This document shows, piece after piece, positions 1-4,798 of a stretch of DNA of 8,688 nucleotides (its first letter is position 1; each line of letters opens with the position of its first letter). A program made the position numbers and the translations under genes. A model generated the notes under the pieces. That model saw only the letters and a list, made by a program, of their open reading frames with translations. It was not told the DNA's origin and searched no databases. Location: the NCBI GenBank assembly GCA_001799975.1, contig MGUQ01000050.1, positions 24,326-33,013 of the forward strand. Direction: 5' to 3'. This DNA comes from Elusimicrobia bacterium RIFCSPLOWO2_01_FULL_54_10. Its GTDB lineage: Bacteria; Elusimicrobiota; Elusimicrobia; 2-02-FULL-39-32.

Positions 1-347
1 CGCTCAATCCACACAAAATCCCCGTCGGATGCCATTTTGCTCTTGAGGACATTCGGTTCCATGTTGAGCGCGTCACCCAAAAGGGAAAGCATGCCCTTGG
101 AGGCGTTCACTTCTTTGGGGTGGACATAAATGGATTGGGTTTCGATGCTGGCGGCTAGAACGCTGCCGTTGCGGTCCAGAATTTCCCCGCGCACGGTTTC
201 GGACTTCACTTTTTTGAGGAACTGCCGGCGGGCCATTTCCGAATAGGCGAGCCCGTTCAAAACCTGGATCTGGAACAGCCGGGCCGCCAGCCCTCCCAGC
301 AGGACCAGGATGAAGAAGAAGAGCAGCTGCAGCCTGATTCCGGTCAT
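1..347 (-). CDS. ftsI: Division-specific penicillin-binding protein, N-terminal part (partial)
   Basis: This is the first 115 codons of a class B penicillin-binding protein; the gene runs off the left edge of the window. I translated it by hand from the ATG at 345-347. Residues 1-4 are a short cytoplasmic tail and about 6-29 a hydrophobic membrane anchor. The motif RGEILDRNG at 53-61, followed by VLAASIETQSIYV, is the conserved start of the PBP dimerisation domain, and DFVWIE at 110-115 fits the usual FVWI(K/R)R segment. The transpeptidase domain with its SXXK serine is not in view. The family crosslinks septal peptidoglycan in the periplasm, in complex with FtsW, FtsL and FtsB. The ATG overlaps the TGA of the upstream ftsL-like gene (ATGA), so the two are probably translationally coupled. 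Position after mraZ-rsmH-ftsL favours FtsI over an elongation PBP2. Confidence 0.93.
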   Translation of the reverse strand, partial: MTGIRLQLLFFFILVLLGGLAARLFQIQVLNGLAYSEMARRQFLKKVKSETVRGEILDRNGSVLAASIETQSIYVHPKEVNASKGMLSLLGDALNMEPNVLKSKMASDGDFVWIE

Positions 348-652
348 GTATTGCTTTCTATAAGGATGATGTCCTGCCTGCGGGGATCGGTGAATCCCAG
401 CTTGTTTCTGGCCGTCCATTCGACGAATTCCAGGGACGTAAGGCGGTCCCGGAGCATTTCAAGGGAAATTTTGCGGTCCTGCTCAACTTTCAGGTCTTCG
501 TTCAATTTTTGAATTTGATAGAGCACTTTGGTGGAACTGACCGTTTGGTTGACCCAGAAGAGGACCAGAGGAATCAGCGCCAGGATTCCCATCCAAAAGC
601 GCCGGACTTTCTTCTGGGCTTTCAGGCGAAACTGCAGCTGACGAGACGTCAT
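344..652 (-). CDS. ftsL: FtsL-like cell division protein
   Basis: A 102-residue bitopic membrane protein between rsmH and ftsI, the standard place of ftsL in the division and cell wall cluster. Residues 1-20 are basic and cytoplasmic (several K/R), about 21-34 form one hydrophobic membrane segment, and about 40-75 look like a coiled coil rich in Q, K, E, D and L. The periplasmic end contains FVEWTARNKLGF at 76-87, like the A(R/K)(N/E)(K/R)LG(F/L) signature of the FtsL/DivIC family. FtsL has little sequence conservation, so the call rests on topology, size, that signature and context. The family links FtsB and FtsQ and activates FtsWI. The stop codon overlaps the ftsI start (ATGA). No good Shine-Dalgarno lies before the ATG at 650-652; a GC-rich hairpin sits just upstream instead. 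Confidence 0.85.
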   Translation of the reverse strand: MTSRQLQFRLKAQKKVRRFWMGILALIPLVLFWVNQTVSSTKVLYQIQKLNEDLKVEQDRKISLEMLRDRLTSLEFVEWTARNKLGFTDPRRQDIILIESNT

Positions 653-659
653 AAAAGAG

Positions 660-695
660 GGGCGGGTACCCCGCCGAGTTTAGGTACCCCGCCCT
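660..695. repeat. GC-rich direct/inverted repeat hairpin between rsmH and ftsL
   Basis: The 11-bp sequence GGTACCCCGCC occurs twice in the same direction, at 665-675 and 683-693, an 18-bp period. In addition 661-675 is nearly palindromic around GGTACC. In the minus-strand transcript the block can fold as GGGCGGGgTACC against GGTACCCGCCC with one bulged G, giving a very stable stem. It fills most of the 43-nt gap between the rsmH stop (696-698) and the ftsL start (652). It could be an mRNA processing or attenuation element, or a copy of an interspersed intergenic repeat. No long U-run follows on the transcript, so it is not a typical terminator. Confidence 0.7.
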
Positions 696-1631
696 TTATA
701 TTCTTTCCAGTGCCCTCAACCTGGCGCTGCGGCTTCTGGGATTGCGCGCCGTTTCTACATCTGCGGCAACCACCGGCTTCTTTGTGAGCATCTTGAATTC
801 AGCCGTTTTGCCGCAAACGCACTTTGGAAAATCAGCAGGGCAAACGCACCCTTGGGACAGCGCCCGGAACGCTGTTTTAACTTTACGGTCTTCCAGAGAA
901 TGAAAGGACAGGCATACGAGGCGCCCGCCCTGGGCCAAAAGCCTGGGAGCATCGACAAGAAATTTGTCCAGATTGGCCATTTCGCGGTTCACTGCGATGC
1001 GCAGGGCCTGAAAGGTGCGCGTGGCGGGGTGGATTTTTTCCCTGCCGCCTCTTTTGCCGTATACGGAAGCCACAACGGCTGCGCAGCTGAGCGTGTCCGT
1101 AAGGCGCCCGTCGCGGGAAGCCTCTTTGAGCCGCCGGGCGATGGAACGCGCCAGCCGTTCCTCTCCATATGTCCTCAAAATCTGTTCCAGCTCTTCATCC
1201 GACGATTGTTGAATAAGCTCCAAAGCCGTTTGTTCCTGCGCGGAGTCCATTCTCATGTCCAGAGGCCCGGAATTGCGAAATGAAAAGCCGCGCTCCGCTT
1301 TGTCCAGTTGGAGCGAGGAGACGCCCAGGTCTGCCAAAACACCGTCGGCCTCTTTGAAATGCGCGGCATGCAGGGCTTGGGACAAATTCATATAGCTTTC
1401 CTTGACAGGGAGGATGCGGGGGCCAAAACGGGCGAGACGGCTGCGGGAAACCTGAAGGGCCTCATCATCCACGTCGAGCCCGAGAACCGTAGCTTGCGGG
1501 TCGAGGGCAAGGAGAGCTTCCGAATGGCCGCCCAGGCCCAGAGTGGCATCCACATAAACGCCGCCCGGCTTTGCGTGCCAGAGTTCAATTGTCTCGCCAG
1601 GAAGTACAGTTTTGTGTTCATAGTCATTCAT
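696..1631 (-). CDS. rsmH: 16S rRNA (cytosine(1402)-N(4))-methyltransferase RsmH (MraW)
   Basis: A 311-residue protein, normal length for RsmH, which uses S-adenosylmethionine to methylate N4 of C1402 in the decoding centre of 16S rRNA. Visible family motifs, in order: the SAM-binding loop YVDATLGLGGHS (26-37), GLDVDDEAL (51-59) at the end of strand 2, GVLADLGVSSLQLD (97-110), GFSFR..GPLDMRMD (115-129), HPATRTFQALRIAVNRE (201-217), SFHSLEDR (242-249), and a Cys-rich stretch CVCP..FPKCVCG (262-274). The C-terminus RNPRSRSARLRALE is also classic. The start is the ATG at 1629-1631, 7 nt after the mraZ stop; a second ATG at 1625-1627 is out of frame. There is no clear Shine-Dalgarno, so translation may depend on coupling to mraZ. 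It is the second gene of the dcw operon. Confidence 0.98.
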   Translation of the reverse strand: MNDYEHKTVLPGETIELWHAKPGGVYVDATLGLGGHSEALLALDPQATVLGLDVDDEALQVSRSRLARFGPRILPVKESYMNLSQALHAAHFKEADGVLADLGVSSLQLDKAERGFSFRNSGPLDMRMDSAQEQTALELIQQSSDEELEQILRTYGEERLARSIARRLKEASRDGRLTDTLSCAAVVASVYGKRGGREKIHPATRTFQALRIAVNREMANLDKFLVDAPRLLAQGGRLVCLSFHSLEDRKVKTAFRALSQGCVCPADFPKCVCGKTAEFKMLTKKPVVAADVETARNPRSRSARLRALERI

Positions 1632-1638
1632 TCAAAAA

Positions 1639-2085
1639 TCATATTTCAAGATGACTGGCATATTTTGCGAACGCGCCGCGCTGCTTTTTTTCGTATTGCG
1701 CCCAGCGGTGTTTGGCCCAAACTTCGATTTTTTCCCCCACGCCGATGATGGCGGCCTCGCGCTTGAGGTCCGCATAAGCGGCGAGGGCTTGGGGAACGAG
1801 TATTCTGCCTTCATCATCGAACTCCACCTCCGAGGCGCTGGCAAACAGCATGCGTTTGAACGCTCTGTGAGCGCTCTTGTCCTTCAAAGCCATGGAGTCC
1901 AGCTTGTCTCCGATTTTCTTCCAGCTGTCCGATTGGTATAAATTCAGGCATCCTTCCAGGCCGCAGGACAGCACCATCTCTCTTGGATTTTTGATTGCGA
2001 AACGGATTTTGGAAGGGATGGCCAGACGGTTTTTCGCGTCCAGCGCGTAAAAATAAGCTCCGACAAAATTGGGCGTCTCTGACAT
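1639..2085 (-). CDS. mraZ: Transcriptional regulator MraZ
   Basis: First gene of the division and cell wall operon. From the ATG at 2083-2085 the protein has 148 residues, close to the usual 143-152. It has two AbrB-like half-domains, each with the family's DXXXR motif: D16-R20 in the first (DAKNRLAIPSKIR) and D90-R94 in the second (DDEGRILVPQAL). CGLEGCLNLY (41-50) and the closing IEVWAKHRWAQYE are also typical. The frame stays open 20 codons further, to 2145, but that extension would begin inside the -35 box and lacks MraZ features, so I reject it. MraZ forms a ring-shaped oligomer that binds tandem TGGG-type repeats in its own promoter region and represses the operon. Matching repeats lie directly upstream of this start. 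Confidence 0.97.
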   Translation of the reverse strand: MSETPNFVGAYFYALDAKNRLAIPSKIRFAIKNPREMVLSCGLEGCLNLYQSDSWKKIGDKLDSMALKDKSAHRAFKRMLFASASEVEFDDEGRILVPQALAAYADLKREAAIIGVGEKIEVWAKHRWAQYEKKQRGAFAKYASHLEI

Positions 2086-2104
2086 TTTTCCCCACTTTTC
2101 CCCA
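2085..2104 (-). promoter_or_regulatory. MraZ-binding-type tandem repeats overlapping the mraZ ribosome-binding region
   Basis: Read on the minus strand, two perfect-period 10-bp units, TGGGGAAAAG (2104-2095) and TGGGGAAAAA (2094-2085), run into the A of the mraZ ATG. The known MraZ box in E. coli is a set of TGGGN repeats separated by 5 nt, which is exactly this spacing. A third TGGGC (2134-2130) lies in the promoter spacer, 30 bp upstream and so in phase with the 10-bp period. The GGGG of the proximal unit would also serve as the Shine-Dalgarno, so bound MraZ would cover the translation start region. Binding itself is inferred. Confidence 0.75.
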
Positions 2105-2116
2105 CAAGGTACCTGA

Positions 2117-2145
2117 AATATACCACAAGGCCCAAACCTTGTCAA
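2117..2145 (-). promoter_or_regulatory. Sigma70-type promoter of the mraZ (dcw) operon
   Basis: The minus strand carries TTGACA (2145-2140, perfect -35 consensus), a 17-bp spacer, and TATATT (2122-2117, five of six matches to TATAAT). Transcription would start near 2110, giving a 5' leader of about 25 nt that holds the two MraZ-type repeats. The -35 box begins only a few bases past the T-run of the rnpB terminator. Confidence 0.88.
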
Positions 2146-2150
2146 GTAAA

Positions 2151-2195
2151 TAAATAAAAAAAATCCCGCCCCCCGTTTTGCGACGGGAGCGGGAT
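2151..2195 (-). terminator. Rho-independent terminator after rnpB
   Basis: On the minus strand ATCCCGC..CCCGT (2195-2183) pairs with ACGGGGGGCGGGAT (2176-2163), with one mismatch and one bulge, closed by a 6-nt loop. A run of T with one interrupting A follows (2163-2151). It lies about 10 nt beyond the 3' end of the RNase P RNA and separates it from the mraZ promoter. Confidence 0.92.
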
Positions 2196-2203
2196 GTTTA
2201 AAA

Positions 2204-2576
2204 GGAGCCGGTGCCTATAAGCCGAATTCTGTTGGAGCAGGCGTTTTATGAAAAAACGCCCAACTCCATGAAGACCATTCCTCTGATGCGGTTGACCCGG
2301 GGAGATTTAACCGAGCACAGTCTATCCCGCCTGTTGAATGGCGAGGTCTCCCTCTACATAACCTTGCTGCGGACGGGGTTTGCCCTTTTCACCCTTACCC
2401 TTTCAGGCAGGTTTAGTTTCTGTGGCACTTTCCTTCAGTCCGCTCTTGCGAACGAACCAGCCTGATTGACTCAGGCCATCCTGCTCTTCCATCGGACATT
2501 CTAGCTTGCCCGATCTGCAGTTCGGACTTTCCTCCCCCCGCGTTTGAGCGGGAGGCGGTCTTCCGGCACCGGCATT
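2204..2576 (-). ncRNA. rnpB: RNase P RNA, bacterial class A
   Basis: This is the catalytic RNA of RNase P, which removes 5' leaders from pre-tRNAs. Terminal helix P1 is perfect: GCCGGTGCC at the 5' end (2573-2565) pairs with GGCACCGGC at the 3' end (2215-2207). Universally conserved pieces are present in order: GAGGAAAGTCCGAACT near the 5' end, GGAAAGTGCCACAGAAA, AAGGGTGAAAAGGG, ATAGACTGTGCTCGGT, AGAGGAATGG, and the 3' block ACAGAATTCGGCTTATAGG. A 5-bp stem CGGTT/AACCG encloses CCCCGGGT, which I read as P15 with the L15 GGU that pairs with the tRNA CCA. The P16-P17 arm and P18 appear to be missing, while the hairpin just before the 3' block is enlarged (GGCGTTTT/AAAACGCC). No convincing promoter is visible just upstream, so it may be transcribed from the RNase H operon and processed. 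Confidence 0.97.
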
Positions 2577-2609
2577 TCAAAGATCAAAACTTCGAAATTG
2601 AAAAAATGT

Positions 2610-3026
2610 TTATTTGCCAGCTTTGTCCAAAGCGATGTTGGCGAGCTTGTCCGCAATCTTGTTCCCCGGATGTGAGGAGCGCGGAATGTGATGCACGCTC
2701 ACCCGCTTAAAATTTTTTTCCAGCTCCCGCACGCGCGCCATCAAGGCTTTCATCGTTTCGTGCTTCACTTTGTAGACGCCCTGGAACTGGCGGGTCACAA
2801 ACTGGGAATCGGTGTAGACGTCCACTTCCTGCGCGCGAAAATTTTGGGCTTCCGTCAACCCCCGGATGAGCGCTTCGTATTCGGCCACCTGATTGGTGGC
2901 GACGCCCAGATATTCATGAAATTCAATGTACCCGCCGCCGTCGTCTTTTTTAATGGCCACGCCGTAGCTTGCGGGACCCGGGTTGCCTCTGCTGGCCCCG
3001 TCCACATAAATCTCGAGGCGCTTCAC
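2610..3026 (-). CDS. rnhA: RNase HI family ribonuclease
   Basis: A 138-residue single-domain RNase H that would cleave the RNA strand of RNA-DNA hybrids. From the GTG at 3024-3026 the start reads MKRLEIYVDGASRGNPG, as in compact RNase HI/RVT_3-type enzymes. The four acidic catalytic residues are visible: D9 (YVDGASRGNPG), E49 (VAEYEAL), D73 (VYTDSQ) and D126 (GNKIADKLA). The frame is open upstream to 3149, but that extension lies inside the zinc-ribbon gene and has no RNase H sequence, so I chose the GTG. This start overlaps the TGA of the zinc-ribbon gene (GTGA), which suggests coupling. The same pair (zinc-ribbon protein beside an RNase H) occurs in mycobacteria as Rv2229c-Rv2228c. The gene symbol is used by family; this is the short archaeal/Gram-positive-like form, not E. 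coli-type RnhA. Confidence 0.92.
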   Translation of the reverse strand: MKRLEIYVDGASRGNPGPASYGVAIKKDDGGGYIEFHEYLGVATNQVAEYEALIRGLTEAQNFRAQEVDVYTDSQFVTRQFQGVYKVKHETMKALMARVRELEKNFKRVSVHHIPRSSHPGNKIADKLANIALDKAGK

Positions 3027-3751
3027 GCAGGAGCGGTTTGGGTTTGTGGCGAAGGGAAATATAGGATGCGGGAGCAGGATTCGCAGGTGACCAGTTCTCT
3101 TCCCTTCCGCACTTCGTTGATGGTGCTGGGCGTCAGATTGGTGTTGCACCCGGTGCAGGATTCCCCAGCGATCGTGGCGATGGCCCGGGATTTTTTCTTG
3201 GTGCGGATAAAATCGTAGCGGGTGAGCAAATCCTTTTGAACAGCAGGAATAAACGCTTCCCTCTTTTTTAACTCGATGTCCAGCTCCCCTTTCAGGATGA
3301 CGGCCTTCTCATCCAGAGCTTTGATCTCGGCCTCAATGGCTCCCTGGGCGCCTTTGGCCTCGGCTTCGGCGGTTTTCAAGTCTTTTGTCGCCTGGTCAAA
3401 TTCTTCCATCAATACCAGAATGCCGTCTTCGATTTCGCTTTTTGTTTTTCTGGCCAGGTTGATTTCCCCCAGCATGGCTTTGTAGGCGTCGTTGGATTTG
3501 AGCGAATTCAGATCTTTTTCATGCTTGGCGATTTTTTCGTCCTGGGAGGCCGCGTCCAGTTCCTTGTTCTTGCGTTCCACCTGGTTTTGGGTGATCTTCT
3601 GTTTCTGGGCTTCGCACGATGCCAGGGCTTCGCGGATGCGGGCCTTGTGGGCGTCAATCTGCACGGGAATCAGGTCCAGCTCGCGCTGGAGCTTTTCAAT
3701 GCCCATGTCGATGCCCTGAAGATCCAGAAGTTTTTTCAGTTCGTCGTTCAT
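3023..3751 (-). CDS. Coiled-coil C4-type zinc-ribbon protein (zf-RING_7 / CT398-like)
   Basis: A 242-residue protein. Residues 1 to about 185 are a long helical, charge-rich region with heptad-like K/E/L patterning (antiparallel coiled coil), starting LKKLLDLQGIDMGIEKL as is usual in this family. The C-terminus holds a C4 zinc ribbon: C199-X2-C202 and C223-X2-C226 with the intervening LTPSTINEVRKG, the conserved signature of PF02591. Related proteins are chlamydial CT398 (CdsZ) and mycobacterial Rv2229c; the molecular role is not settled for most members, and nucleic-acid or protein bridging is a guess. Translation starts at the ATG 3749-3751, only 9 nt after the encoded CCA of tRNA-Val, without a Shine-Dalgarno. 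The TGA stop overlaps the GTG of the downstream RNase HI. Confidence 0.93.
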   Translation of the reverse strand: MNDELKKLLDLQGIDMGIEKLQRELDLIPVQIDAHKARIREALASCEAQKQKITQNQVERKNKELDAASQDEKIAKHEKDLNSLKSNDAYKAMLGEINLARKTKSEIEDGILVLMEEFDQATKDLKTAEAEAKGAQGAIEAEIKALDEKAVILKGELDIELKKREAFIPAVQKDLLTRYDFIRTKKKSRAIATIAGESCTGCNTNLTPSTINEVRKGRELVTCESCSRILYFPSPQTQTAPA

Positions 3752-3760
3752 AAAATCGGG

Positions 3761-3835
3761 TGGTGGGCAGTACAGGGCTTGAACCTGTGACCTTTCGCGT
3801 GTGAGGCGAACGCTCTACCGCTGAGCTAACTGCCC
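3761..3835 (-). tRNA. tRNA-Val(CAC), CCA encoded
   Basis: A full cloverleaf on the minus strand. The acceptor stem is GGGCAGT/ACTGCCC (3835-3829 with 3771-3765), the D stem GCTC/GAGC, the anticodon stem TTCGC/GCGAA with loop CTCACAC giving anticodon CAC (valine, codon GUG), and the T stem ACAGG/CCTGT with TTCAAGC loop. The discriminator A is at 3764, and CCA follows in the DNA at 3763-3761. A coding sequence begins 9 nt downstream, so the tRNA is probably cut out of a longer mRNA. Confidence 0.97.
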
Positions 3836-3847
3836 GCTCAGAACAAT

Positions 3848-3886
3848 ATTATAGCATGGCTTCCCCTAAGTTCGGTCGCCTAGGGG
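3848..3886 (-). promoter_or_regulatory. Extended -10 promoter for tRNA-Val, with an inverted repeat in its -35 region
   Basis: Minus-strand TGCTATAAT has a perfect TATAAT (3853-3848) preceded by the extended -10 TG. Transcription would start near 3841, some 6 nt before the tRNA 5' end. The -35 position holds ACCGAA, a poor match. Overlapping it is an inverted repeat CCCCTA (3886-3881) / TAGGGG (3868-3863) with a 12-nt loop. That hairpin lies 12 nt past the stop of the cytochrome gene but has no T-run, so it could be either a weak 3' end structure or an operator. Confidence 0.7.
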
Positions 3887-3897
3887 TAATGCAGAAA

Positions 3898-4665
3898 TTA
3901 CGGTAGTTCCGATGGTTTCAGGGATTCGAGATATTTCAGGAGGGACTTGATCTGCTTTTTGGTGAGGGGCCCGCCGTGTTTCATGGAGAATCCAGGCATG
4001 GAGGTATTGGGGAGGCCGTCTGCGATATTCTTTTTCAGGTTCTTGCCGGACACAAACGCGAGATCCTGCCGTGGAAGCGACATTTTTTTGGAGGCGAGTA
4101 TCGGGTCGTGGCACATGGAGCAGACGGCTTCATAGAGTTCTTTTCCCTCTTTTCCTTTGGCCGGAATGGCGTGGCATTCGGCGCAGGAGCCTTTGAAGAG
4201 AACCTCCCCGGTCGCCATGGCGGGGTGATGGCCTTCCATTACCATGCCTTCCAGGGCAATCATGGCGGGAGACGACGGATCATTGGAGTCCACGCGGACG
4301 TCCTTGAACACGCGCCCGAACTTGCCGCGGCTGTCATAGGTCACGTCGATATAACCCGTTTCACCCGGTTTAAAGGGCCCTGTGGAAACGATTGCGGCCG
4401 TACAGCCGCAGGAGCCCTTTGCGCTTAAAATCACAAGGTTTCCGGTGCCGGCATTTTTGAAGGTGAACCTGTGGCGCACCTCGTTGCCTTGCATGGCGCT
4501 GCCGAAATTGTGGGTGGGTTCGTCAAACATGATTTTTGCAGTGCCCAGGAGTGGATTGGAAGCGCTGAATGGGCCGGCGGGTTCTTCTGCGCGAGGAATT
4601 GCGGGCTGCAGAAACAATGAAAGCAGGAGGATGCTCAGTTTACTTACTTTCGTGAAATTGGTAAT
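3898..4665 (-). CDS. Exported DUF1573 domain - cytochrome c fusion with two CXXCH motifs
   Basis: The stop is certain; the start is not. I place it at ATT 4663-4665, just before a good signal peptide (basic TKVSKL, then ILLLSLFL, then a small-residue cleavage region ending PRA), giving 255 residues. No ATG, GTG or TTG lies between tRNA-Phe and that hydrophobic core; CTG at 4636-4638 is another option. The only TTG starts upstream, at 4738-4740 and 4816-4818, would add antisense tRNA sequence to the protein. Residues about 45-142 match DUF1573: DEPTHNFGSAMQG, HRFTFKNAGTGNLVI, GSCGCT, PFKPGETG, and VDSNDP. A cytochrome c part follows with CAECH (161-165) and CSMCH (182-186) and a possible axial Met in TSMPGF (223). 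Both domains should be periplasmic or surface-exposed. An electron-transfer role is inferred from the heme motifs; the partner is unknown. Confidence 0.85.
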   Translation of the reverse strand: MTNFTKVSKLSILLLSLFLQPAIPRAEEPAGPFSASNPLLGTAKIMFDEPTHNFGSAMQGNEVRHRFTFKNAGTGNLVILSAKGSCGCTAAIVSTGPFKPGETGYIDVTYDSRGKFGRVFKDVRVDSNDPSSPAMIALEGMVMEGHHPAMATGEVLFKGSCAECHAIPAKGKEGKELYEAVCSMCHDPILASKKMSLPRQDLAFVSGKNLKKNIADGLPNTSMPGFSMKHGGPLTKKQIKSLLKYLESLKPSELP

Positions 4666-4667
4666 AT
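4639..4667 (+). promoter_or_regulatory. Candidate promoter of tRNA-Phe
   Basis: Plus-strand TTTACT (4639-4644), a 17-bp spacer, then TAATAT (4662-4667), each with four of six consensus matches. Transcription would start near 4674, about 9 nt before the tRNA. The element overlaps the coding start of the cytochrome gene on the other strand. Confidence 0.5.
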
Positions 4668-4682
4668 TTTTTGATTCGAAAT

Positions 4683-4755
4683 GCCGGGGTAGCTCAGTCG
4701 GTAGAGCAACGGTCTGAAAAACCGTGTGTCGGCGGTTCAATTCCGTCCCCCGGCA
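4683..4755 (+). tRNA. tRNA-Phe(GAA), CCA not encoded
   Basis: The only plus-strand gene here. The acceptor stem is GCCGGGG/CCCCGGC, the D stem GCTC/GAGC, the anticodon stem ACGGT/ACCGT with loop CTGAAAA giving anticodon GAA (phenylalanine), and the T stem GGCGG/CCGTC (one G-U pair) with loop TTCAATT. The discriminator A is at 4755. The DNA continues AATTTTTTT, so CCA must be added by the nucleotidyltransferase, unlike tRNA-Val in the same window. Confidence 0.97.
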
Positions 4756-4764
4756 AATTTTTTT
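4756..4764 (+). terminator. T-run directly after tRNA-Phe, possible terminator
   Basis: Seven T follow the tRNA with two A between (4758-4764). There is no separate hairpin; the tRNA acceptor/T-arm stem would have to act as the terminator structure. Plausible but weak. Confidence 0.35.
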
Positions 4765-4798
4765 GGTTCGCGGCGCCCCCCGCAAATACTTTCCTAAA

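Noticed and set aside
852..1748. Two long plus-strand open frames (143 and 146 codons)
   Set aside because: They are shadows opposite rsmH and the end of mraZ, both of which have clear family motifs.
2211..2465. Plus-strand open frame of 84 codons
   Set aside because: It lies antisense inside rnpB and has no family features.
3027..3149. Upstream extension of RNase HI from 3149
   Set aside because: It overlaps the zinc-ribbon C-terminus and encodes nothing like RNase H; the GTG overlapping the preceding stop fits the family start.
2688..3218. Plus-strand open frame of 176 codons
   Set aside because: Antisense to RNase HI and the zinc-ribbon gene, which both carry all catalytic or metal-binding residues.
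4765..4790. GC-rich GCGG/CCGC stem considered as a terminator for the envelope operon
   Set aside because: On the minus strand it is followed by A, not T, residues, so it does not look like an intrinsic terminator.
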